The position numbers and the translations under genes are program-made. Shown here piece after piece: positions 7,512-12,462 of a stretch of DNA of 12,462 nucleotides. This stretch comes from Rhodococcus sp. (in: high G+C Gram-positive bacteria) (GTDB lineage Bacteria > Actinomycetota > Actinomycetes > Mycobacteriales > Mycobacteriaceae). Positions within the stretch are counted from its first letter, which is position 1; each line of letters begins with the position of its first letter. Under the pieces are notes generated by a model. That model did no database searches. It saw nothing but the letters and a program-made list of their open reading frames with translations, and had not been told where the DNA came from. The stretch spans positions 1 to 12,462 of the forward strand of contig JAAYXN010000387.1 of assembly GCA_012515885.1 (NCBI GenBank), in the 5' to 3' direction.

Positions 7512-7570
7512 CAGGAAAATCATGCCGTATTCGGGTAGTTCGGGGGGCGGCCAGCTGCGAGGCGTTGGTC

Positions 7571-7583
7571 ACTCTTACAGAGT
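7571..7583 (-). terminator. Small hairpin just after the aquaporin gene (weak terminator candidate)
   Basis: ACTCT/AGAGT pair perfectly over a three-base loop, ten bases past the aquaporin stop. There is no T tract and the stem is short and AT-containing, so termination here is only a possibility. The 127-base gap also holds the 7483-7511 inverted repeat and no other gene. Confidence 0.2.
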
Positions 7584-7592
7584 TGGCCGCGC

Positions 7593-8399
7593 TTACAGGG
7601 CGATGAGTTCGGTGCGTTGGAAAACGGCGCGGTACACGAAGGCGCCGATCACACCGCCGATCAGCGGAAACAGGATGAACAGCCACAGTTGCAGGAAGGC
7701 GCCGTCCTGATAGAAAGCCACCGCGATGCTGCGGGCCGGATTGGCGGCGCCGTAGTCGATGGGGATCGAAAAGAGGTAGACGAGCGCGAACGTCGCACCG
7801 ACCACCACACCGGACAGCGCTGGAATGGCTATCCGATCCATCGCCGCCAAGAAGATGAACACGAAAAGCGCGGTGAGGACGATTTCGACGACCATCGCGG
7901 CCCCGATGCCGTAGCCGCCCTGCAGGACATCACCGAGTGGTCCGATCACCGCGGACGGGCTGTGCTCGCCCCAACCGTTAGCGGCCAGGCCATTGGTGCC
8001 TCGGTTGTAGGACGGCAGCGAGTTCGCGATCGCGAAAATCACCAGGCCAGCAACAAGGCCACCGACAACCTGCGCGATCCAATACCCCACGGCGGTGATG
8101 GTCGGGATACGACCAAGCAGGTAATGCCCGAGCGTGACAGCAGGATTGACATGACACCCCGAGATGGGCCTCAACGTGTAGATCAGGACCAGCAGCGTCG
8201 TACCGAACGCGAACGCGACCCCAAAGTTTCCGACGGAGTTCCCGGCGAACACCGCAACACCCACACCGACGAAGACCAGCACAAACGTGCCGAAAGCCTC
8301 CACCGCATATTTTCGGATGTCCGATACTGACTCGGGATTATTCGAGTCGGGATTATTCGAGTCGGGTGCGGGCGAGCCGTCTGGCAGAGATTGAGACAT
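7593..8399 (-). CDS. Aquaporin / MIP-family channel
   Basis: Six-helix membrane channel for water or small neutral solutes; 268 aa. Both pore half-helices are present: HVNPAVT (NPA at 85-87) and ANPARS (NPA at 220-222, with filter Arg223). The second half is clearly AqpZ-like (LSGVVVGATFALVYLFSIPI at about 195-214). Aligned by eye to E. coli AqpZ (Phe43, His174, Thr183, Arg189), the selectivity-filter positions are Phe65, Tyr208, Gly217 and Arg223, matching neither AqpZ nor GlpF (Trp-Gly-Phe-Arg). Residues 1-27 are a polar Asn/Pro/Asp/Ser tail encoded partly by a 15-base tandem repeat. ATG at 8399 has AAGGTGG about five bases upstream. It lies 39 bases after the transglutaminase-like gene on the same strand, so it may be the last gene of that operon, although no functional link is known. 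Confidence 0.95.
   Translation of the reverse strand: MSQSLPDGSPAPDSNNPDSNNPESVSDIRKYAVEAFGTFVLVFVGVGVAVFAGNSVGNFGVAFAFGTTLLVLIYTLRPISGCHVNPAVTLGHYLLGRIPTITAVGYWIAQVVGGLVAGLVIFAIANSLPSYNRGTNGLAANGWGEHSPSAVIGPLGDVLQGGYGIGAAMVVEIVLTALFVFIFLAAMDRIAIPALSGVVVGATFALVYLFSIPIDYGAANPARSIAVAFYQDGAFLQLWLFILFPLIGGVIGAFVYRAVFQRTELIAL
8329..8366. repeat. 15-base tandem repeat inside the aquaporin N-terminus
   Basis: Two near-identical 15-base units (8329-8343 and 8344-8358; one base differs) plus eight bases of a third encode the duplicated Asp-Ser-Asn-Asn-Pro units. The unit length is a multiple of three, so copy-number changes would lengthen or shorten the cytoplasmic tail without breaking the frame. 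Confidence 0.8.
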
Positions 8400-8438
8400 G
8401 AATCCACCTTGATCGGGGAAAACTGTGTCTCCTCTAAC

Positions 8439-9281
8439 CTACGCCAGTCGCGTGATCTCCACGACAACTTCCAGATCGGTCGCATGACCGCCTGAGAAGA
8501 TGCCTTTCAGCGGCGGCACATCCTTATAGTCGCGTCCGAACCCGACAGAAACGTGCTGCTCACGCACCGGAATCGCGTTGGTCGGGTCATAGCCCCACCA
8601 GCCGCCAGTCCACGCCTCAATCCAGGCGTGGCTTTGACCAGCGACGGTCTCCCCGCACTGCGCATCCGCTTTGGGATGCAGGTAACCAGAGACATACCGG
8701 CTGGGGATACCCATACTGCGCAGCAGCACCAACGTCAGGTGCGCGTAGTCCTGGCAGACACCTTTGCGTTCACTCCACGCTTCGAGCGCGGACGTGTGCA
8801 CGCCTGTTGTGCCCGGCATGTACGACATCTCTTCATGCACCCATTGGCAGGCCGCTTCCACCGCATCATCGGGCGTGCGGTCAGCGCTAAGCTGTGCCGC
8901 CACCTCCGCCAACTCGGCGCTGCGCGGCGCATATGTGGTGTACGTCAGCTGTTCATCGAACCGGTCCCGAACCCGGGCGTCAGCTAATCCTTCCCAGTCG
9001 ATGCTGTCTCTTGCCGCAGTAAACGGCTCGGTTTCCACCACCGACAGCCCCGTCACCTCCAGCTCGGTGTGCGGTGCATGCAGGTCGAAAGCGGTCACCG
9101 CCGTCCCCCAATAGTCGGTGTACCGGTAGGAGCGGGTCGCCGGGTCCGTCTCGACTCGGCTGAGCACCACGGTCTGTCGACTGTCGCCGCGCGGGGTCAA
9201 TCGCGCCTCGTTATAGGACGACGTCACCGGTGCGCCATACACAAAACCGGTGGTGTGGACGACTCTCATTCGCCAGCTCAC
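8439..9281 (-). CDS. Transglutaminase-like cysteine protease-fold protein of the ATP-grasp/alpha-E cluster
   Basis: A 280-aa cytoplasmic protein with an N-terminal beta-rich region (VVHTTGFVYGAPVTSSYNEA, about 7-26) typical of bacterial transglutaminase-like proteins, then the catalytic core. The papain-like triad is visible: Cys176 in RKGVCQDYAH, His218 in GQSHAWIEAW, Asp232 in WGYDPTN. Members of this fold can be peptidases or acyl transferases; which applies here is not known. GTG at 9281 is the best start: GGAGG lies seven bases upstream and it overlaps the alpha-E stop as GTGA, the usual sign of translational coupling. ATG at 9269 is too far from that site. From memory Rv2409c is the matching protein at nearly the same length. 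The neighbours (ATP-grasp, alpha-E) form a recurrent trio predicted to make or trim an amide-linked product. Confidence 0.93.
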   Translation of the reverse strand: MSWRMRVVHTTGFVYGAPVTSSYNEARLTPRGDSRQTVVLSRVETDPATRSYRYTDYWGTAVTAFDLHAPHTELEVTGLSVVETEPFTAARDSIDWEGLADARVRDRFDEQLTYTTYAPRSAELAEVAAQLSADRTPDDAVEAACQWVHEEMSYMPGTTGVHTSALEAWSERKGVCQDYAHLTLVLLRSMGIPSRYVSGYLHPKADAQCGETVAGQSHAWIEAWTGGWWGYDPTNAIPVREQHVSVGFGRDYKDVPPLKGIFSGGHATDLEVVVEITRLA

Positions 9282-10249
9282 AGCTCCCCCTCCACCACTG
9301 CCGTATCGCCGGCAGATCGCGCATCGGTCCAGGCCACCCACGGTGCGGAATGGAAGTACTCCAAAGCGATTGCTTCGCTGAGGTCACGGCACGTGCGTTG
9401 CAACGCAGACAGCCGATCCTGGAGGTCTTCAAGAAGCTCACCAGGTGGCAAGAACTCCAGTTCACTGCGCGCCCGACCCAACAGTCGTTGCGCTTCCGCT
9501 CGCAGTCCCACCCGGCTATCAGGTTGGTGATCGAGTTCCGCCAAACAACGCTCGGCCTGCAAGATCGCATGGAAAACCGAACGCGGGAACAGCCGATCCA
9601 ACAGGATGAATTCGACGACCCGATTCGCGTCGAGCGTGCCGCGGTACGTGCGCATGTACGCGTCGTTAGCGCCCGCGGAGCGCAACACCGTCACCCAGGA
9701 CGGGGACGACGGCCGGTCCCCCGCCCGCGAGAGCAGCATGCGGACCAGCATGTCGACGCGCTCGATCGAGCGGCCCAACACCAAGAAGCGGTAGCCGTCG
9801 TCGCGGCTCATCGTTGAATCGGTGAGCCCCGCGAACATCGCCGCACGCTCTTCGACGTAGCGAAAAAATTCGTGCGGACCGAGGCGCCGAGCTGCGCGTT
9901 CACGCTCACCCAACCCGATGTAGGTGGCGTTGAGGCACTCCCACATTTCGCTGGACGTCACTTCGCGAGCGCCCCGAGCGTTCTCCCGCGCGCTGGCAAG
10001 AGCGTCGCGGATAGAGCCGACTTGGTCTCGACTAAAGGCCACCAGATCGGTCACAGTCCGAGCGTCAAGCGCGTGGCAGGGAGCCTCAATACCCAACACA
10101 CGCAACAACACTCGCGAAGTGCGGTCGGGATCGACACTGGCGTCATCGAGAAGTTGATGGACGGCGACATCCAAGATTCGCGCCATATCGTCCGCGCGTT
10201 CTACATAGCGACCTATCCAGTACAGCGACTCTGCGTTTCGAGCAAGCAT
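9278..10249 (-). CDS. Alpha-E domain protein (DUF403)
   Basis: A 323-aa all-helical protein of the alpha-E family, recognised from MLARNAESLYWIGRYVERAD followed by DMARILDV at the N-terminus and the repeat-like RSIERVDMLVRMLLSR near residue 180. The signature Glu/Arg pairs (YVERAD, SIERVD) recur in the family. No catalytic activity is established; the protein almost always travels with a circularly permuted ATP-grasp and a transglutaminase-like protein and may be a partner or scaffold for them. ATG at 10249 is chosen because GGAAGGGG lies six bases upstream and its first base is the last base of the ATP-grasp stop (TGATG). An upstream ATG at 10288 lies in frame but would overlap the ATP-grasp tail by 40 bases and lacks such a site. 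Its own stop overlaps the next gene's GTG. Confidence 0.93.
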   Translation of the reverse strand: MLARNAESLYWIGRYVERADDMARILDVAVHQLLDDASVDPDRTSRVLLRVLGIEAPCHALDARTVTDLVAFSRDQVGSIRDALASARENARGAREVTSSEMWECLNATYIGLGERERAARRLGPHEFFRYVEERAAMFAGLTDSTMSRDDGYRFLVLGRSIERVDMLVRMLLSRAGDRPSSPSWVTVLRSAGANDAYMRTYRGTLDANRVVEFILLDRLFPRSVFHAILQAERCLAELDHQPDSRVGLRAEAQRLLGRARSELEFLPPGELLEDLQDRLSALQRTCRDLSEAIALEYFHSAPWVAWTDARSAGDTAVVEGEL

Positions 10250-12039
10250 CAGATCCCCTTCCGCTGCGTAGAAATTGGATCGCCGCATTCAGCTCCTGCT
10301 GCGTCGAGCTGCTGCTCCTGTTGTTGCTGCTGTTGCTGTTGCGAACTGGTCAATCCCGGTGCCTGCTCCGCTTCGGCAGCGCGATCGGGTTCGACCACCA
10401 AATCCGGAACCAGTTCCGGCTCCTCCACGGACGTGTCCTGGTCCTGGTCCGAGTTGCCGGCCAGTACCCAGGTGTCTTTACTTCCACCGCCCTGGCTTGA
10501 GTTGACGACGAGCGAGCCTTCAGGGAGCGCAACCCGGGTGAGCCCGCCCGGGAGCACCCATACTTCGTTGCCGTCGTTGACGGCGAACGGCCGCAGATCG
10601 ACGTGGCGGGGAGCGAGTTCGTCACCAATTTTGGTGGGCACAGTGGAGAGTTGGACAACAGGCTGCGCGATCCAACCGCGCGGATCGGCGATGATTTTCG
10701 CGCGAATCTCCGCGAGTTCCGTGGGCGACGAATCCGGTCCGAACACGATTCCGTATCCGCCCGACCCCTCGACAGGTTTGATGACAAGTTCATCAATGCG
10801 GCGCAAAACCTCGTCGCGTTCGTCGTCGAGCCAACAGCGCAGGGTGTCGACGTTGGCCAGCAGCGGCTGCTCCCCCAGGTAGTAGTCGATGATCTGCGGC
10901 ACGTAGGTGTAGACCAGTTTGTCGTCGCCGACGCCGTTGCCGACCGCACTGGAGATGACGACGTTGCCTGCGCGCGCCGCATTGAGCAGCCCAGCAACAC
11001 CGAGCACCGAGTCAGGCCGGAAGTGCAGTGGGTCGAGGAACTCGTCGTCAATGCGCCGGTAGATGACATCGACCTGGCGTTCGCCTTCGGTGGTGCGCAT
11101 GTAGACGACGTTGTCGCGACAAAACAGGTCGCGGCCCTCCACCAGCTCGACACCCATTTGCCGCGCAAGAAGTGAATGTTCGAAGTACGCAGAGTTCGCC
11201 ACACCGGGAGTGAGGACAACGACCGTCGGATCTGCGGCGTTGACAGCAGCCGAGGCTTTCAGCGCCCGCAGCAGGTGGCCCGCGTAATCGCCCACTGAAC
11301 GGACCCGGTGCGACATGAACAGGTCCGGGAAAACCCGCGCCATCGTCCGGCGGTTCTCCATCACATAGGACACCCCGGACGGTGATCGGAGGTTGTCTTC
11401 CAGAACCCGGAAGACACCGTCGGCGTCCCGGATGAGGTCGACGCCAGCGACGTGGATGCGCACTCCGTTGGGCGGGATGATCCCAGCGGCTTCCCGATGA
11501 AAGTGCGGACAGGACGTCACCAAACGCTTCGGTAGGACGCCGTCCCGCAGGATCTGCTGCTCGCCGTACACGTCGGCGAGGAACATTTCGAGGGCCTGCA
11601 CCCGCTGCTTGATGCCGCGCTCAAGCTTGGACCACTCAGCGGCGGCGATGACTCTCGGAACCACATCGAGCGGAAACGGTCGTTCCTGACCCGAATGGGA
11701 AAACGTCACACCCTGGTCGATGAATGCGCGGCCCAACGCCTCAGCGCGGGCCGCGAGATCCTCATGCTCTGTCGGAGCGAACGCTTCGTAAAGGCCCTGG
11801 TATGCGGCTCGCACGTCACCGCGCGCGTCGAACATTTCGTCATAGGCGCCAGAGTCAGCGACTCCGTAGCCGTCGAAAACGTGCCCGCCACGATGCACGC
11901 TTTCGACGCTACTCGCCGATGACGTCTCACCCAGTGCTGTTCCGGTAACCGGTGTCCGGCCCGTCGACGCCACACCAGTTGCCGTGAGGGCAGCGGACTG
12001 TGTCGCCGCGGTGAACGGAGAGTGAGCGGGAGTGGTCAT
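10249..12039 (-). CDS. Circularly permuted ATP-grasp protein with an acidic, polyglutamine C-terminal tail
   Basis: Predicted ATP-dependent amide-bond-forming enzyme (circularly permuted ATP-grasp, formerly DUF404/407) of unknown substrate; about 596 aa. Residues 1-54 are Ala/Thr/Ser-rich and probably disordered. The conserved body runs from FDGYGVADSGAYDEMF (55-70) through VLEDNLRSPSGVSYVMENR (212-230), DVIYRRIDDEFLDP (324-337) and the ATP-binding glycine loop LVIKPVEGSGGYGIVFG (418-434) to SSQGGGSKDTWVL (514-526). After that comes a ~70-residue extension: acidic DQDQDTSVEEPELVPD, then eight consecutive Gln (567-574) and QQ at 576-577. I recall homologues near 550 aa ending close to residue 526. 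The start is uncertain: in-frame GTG 12060, ATG 12045 and ATG 12039 are open and none has a good ribosome-binding site. First gene of the coupled cluster, divergent from rpsT. Confidence 0.93.
   Translation of the reverse strand: MTTPAHSPFTAATQSAALTATGVASTGRTPVTGTALGETSSASSVESVHRGGHVFDGYGVADSGAYDEMFDARGDVRAAYQGLYEAFAPTEHEDLAARAEALGRAFIDQGVTFSHSGQERPFPLDVVPRVIAAAEWSKLERGIKQRVQALEMFLADVYGEQQILRDGVLPKRLVTSCPHFHREAAGIIPPNGVRIHVAGVDLIRDADGVFRVLEDNLRSPSGVSYVMENRRTMARVFPDLFMSHRVRSVGDYAGHLLRALKASAAVNAADPTVVVLTPGVANSAYFEHSLLARQMGVELVEGRDLFCRDNVVYMRTTEGERQVDVIYRRIDDEFLDPLHFRPDSVLGVAGLLNAARAGNVVISSAVGNGVGDDKLVYTYVPQIIDYYLGEQPLLANVDTLRCWLDDERDEVLRRIDELVIKPVEGSGGYGIVFGPDSSPTELAEIRAKIIADPRGWIAQPVVQLSTVPTKIGDELAPRHVDLRPFAVNDGNEVWVLPGGLTRVALPEGSLVVNSSQGGGSKDTWVLAGNSDQDQDTSVEEPELVPDLVVEPDRAAEAEQAPGLTSSQQQQQQQQEQQLDAAGAECGDPISTQRKGI
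10309..10341 (-). repeat. Polyglutamine-encoding CAG/CAA tract
   Basis: Eleven codons, ten Gln and one Glu, in the ATP-grasp tail. CAA and CAG are mixed (CAA CAG CAA CAG CAG CAA, continuing), so the run is not a pure slippage-prone triplet repeat. This is compatible with the Gln run itself being kept by selection. Confidence 0.85.
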
Positions 12040-12100
12040 GTGCATATGCTGCAACAACACGGCGCATTCGGCAGCGCGAGCGAATCTGGCACCGCCTGGT

Positions 12101-12130
12101 TTGAAGTAGACGGCTCCACGCTGGTAGTCT
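12101..12130 (+). promoter_or_regulatory. Predicted rpsT promoter
   Basis: TTGAAG (12101-12106), 18 bases and TAGTCT (12125-12130) match the actinobacterial housekeeping pattern. Transcription should begin near 12137, giving a leader of about 74 bases before the rpsT GTG. The promoter of the divergent ATP-grasp gene must lie in the same 171-base gap but is not obvious. Confidence 0.6.
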
Positions 12131-12138
12131 TGTCTGTC

Positions 12139-12152
12139 GGTGCCTACGCACC
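12139..12152 (+). ncRNA. Hairpin at the 5' end of the predicted rpsT leader
   Basis: GGTGC and GCACC pair perfectly over a CTAC loop right where the rpsT transcript should begin. A stem at the extreme 5' end may stabilise the mRNA or contribute to S20 autoregulation; neither is shown. No T tract follows, so it is not an obvious terminator. Confidence 0.4.
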
Positions 12153-12210
12153 CTCGACTTTCATAAGACAGCTTTGAAGAACCGAGCTCAAGACGACAGG
12201 AATTTTACGC

Positions 12211-12462
12211 GTGGCCAACATCAAGTCCCAGGTGAAGCGGATCCGCACCAACGAGGCTGCCCGACAGCGCAACCAGTCGGTGAAGTCTTCGCTGCGTACG
12301 GCGATCCGTGCGTTCCGCGAGGCTACGGAAGCCGGTGACAAGGACAAGGCCGCCGAGCTCCTCGTCTCGACCAGCCGCAAGCTGGACAAGGCTGCCAGCA
12401 AGGGCGTCATCCACAAGAACGCCGCGGCGCGCCGCAAGAGCCTGGTAGCGCGCCACCTCGGC
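12211..12462 (+). CDS. rpsT: 30S ribosomal protein S20 (partial, last residues off the window)
   Basis: Primary 16S rRNA-binding protein of the small subunit; 84 codons are present of the usual 86-88, so only two to four residues plus the stop are missing. Recognised from VANIKSQVKRIRTNE (1-15), QSVKSSLRTAIRAFREA (22-38) and the hallmark KLDKAASKGVIHKNAAARRK (57-76). It is Lys/Arg/Ala-rich and helical throughout, as S20 must be to lie along rRNA. Start GTG at 12211 with CAGGAA ten bases upstream. The gene stands alone with its own promoter and is divergent from the ATP-grasp cluster, the same arrangement I recall for Rv2411c/Rv2412. Confidence 0.97.
   Translation, partial: MANIKSQVKRIRTNEAARQRNQSVKSSLRTAIRAFREATEAGDKDKAAELLVSTSRKLDKAASKGVIHKNAAARRKSLVARHLG

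Noticed and set aside
9872..10882. Plus-strand open frame of 336 codons containing a poly-Cys run
   Set aside because: The Cys run is the antisense reading of the Gln tract in the ATP-grasp gene; the frame spans two well-supported minus-strand genes.

Overview
This is a GC-rich actinobacterial chromosome segment, most likely from the Mycobacteriales (the Rhodococcus/Gordonia/Mycobacterium side). The evidence is GTG starts, TANNNT -10 boxes sitting right at start codons (leaderless genes), strongly actinobacterial LepA and S20 sequences, and a gene order that, from memory, resembles the subI-cysT / lepA / PemK-like / transglutaminase / alpha-E / ATP-grasp / rpsT region of Mycobacterium tuberculosis. 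That synteny is recalled, not computed. There are no mobile elements, CRISPR arrays, tRNAs or rRNAs. Almost everything is on the minus strand.

Region by region. (1) 1-2114, minus: start of a sulfate ABC uptake operon. A promoter at about 2085-2114 is followed by a 240-base leader with short cysteine-containing open frames, then the sulfate-binding lipoprotein (subI), then the permease cysT, which runs off the left edge. (2) 2170-2489, minus: two tiny translationally coupled membrane-protein genes (75 and 25 aa). The first looks leaderless and the second is too short for ordinary ORF calling. (3) 2699-2968, plus: an acidic 89-aa protein of unknown function, convergent with lepA (2979-4856, minus). 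(4) 4925-5527, plus: an orphan PemK/MazF-fold protein, divergent from lepA, ending at a 14-bp perfect hairpin. (5) 5582-7465, minus: two tandem paralogous secreted SGNH/GDSL hydrolases. (6) 7593-12039, minus: circularly permuted ATP-grasp, alpha-E protein and transglutaminase-like protein with overlapping stop/start codons, followed 39 bp later by an aquaporin. (7) 12211-12462, plus: rpsT (ribosomal protein S20), cut by the right edge just before its stop, with its own promoter and a leader hairpin.

How the genes work together. SubI and CysT belong to one high-affinity sulfate/thiosulfate importer; the missing CysW and CysA should lie to the left. Its leader has the hallmarks of cysteine-sensing translational attenuation. 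The ATP-grasp / alpha-E / transglutaminase trio is a recurrent bacterial neighbourhood predicted from comparative genomics to make or process a peptide or amide-linked product; no product is known. Here the ATP-grasp carries a private acidic, glutamine-rich tail. LepA and S20 are translation-related housekeeping genes.

The most interesting items are the Cys-Cys leader peptide before subI, the polyglutamine tail on the ATP-grasp encoded beside a transglutaminase-fold protein, the 25-aa coupled membrane microprotein, and the unusual predicted pore filter of the aquaporin.
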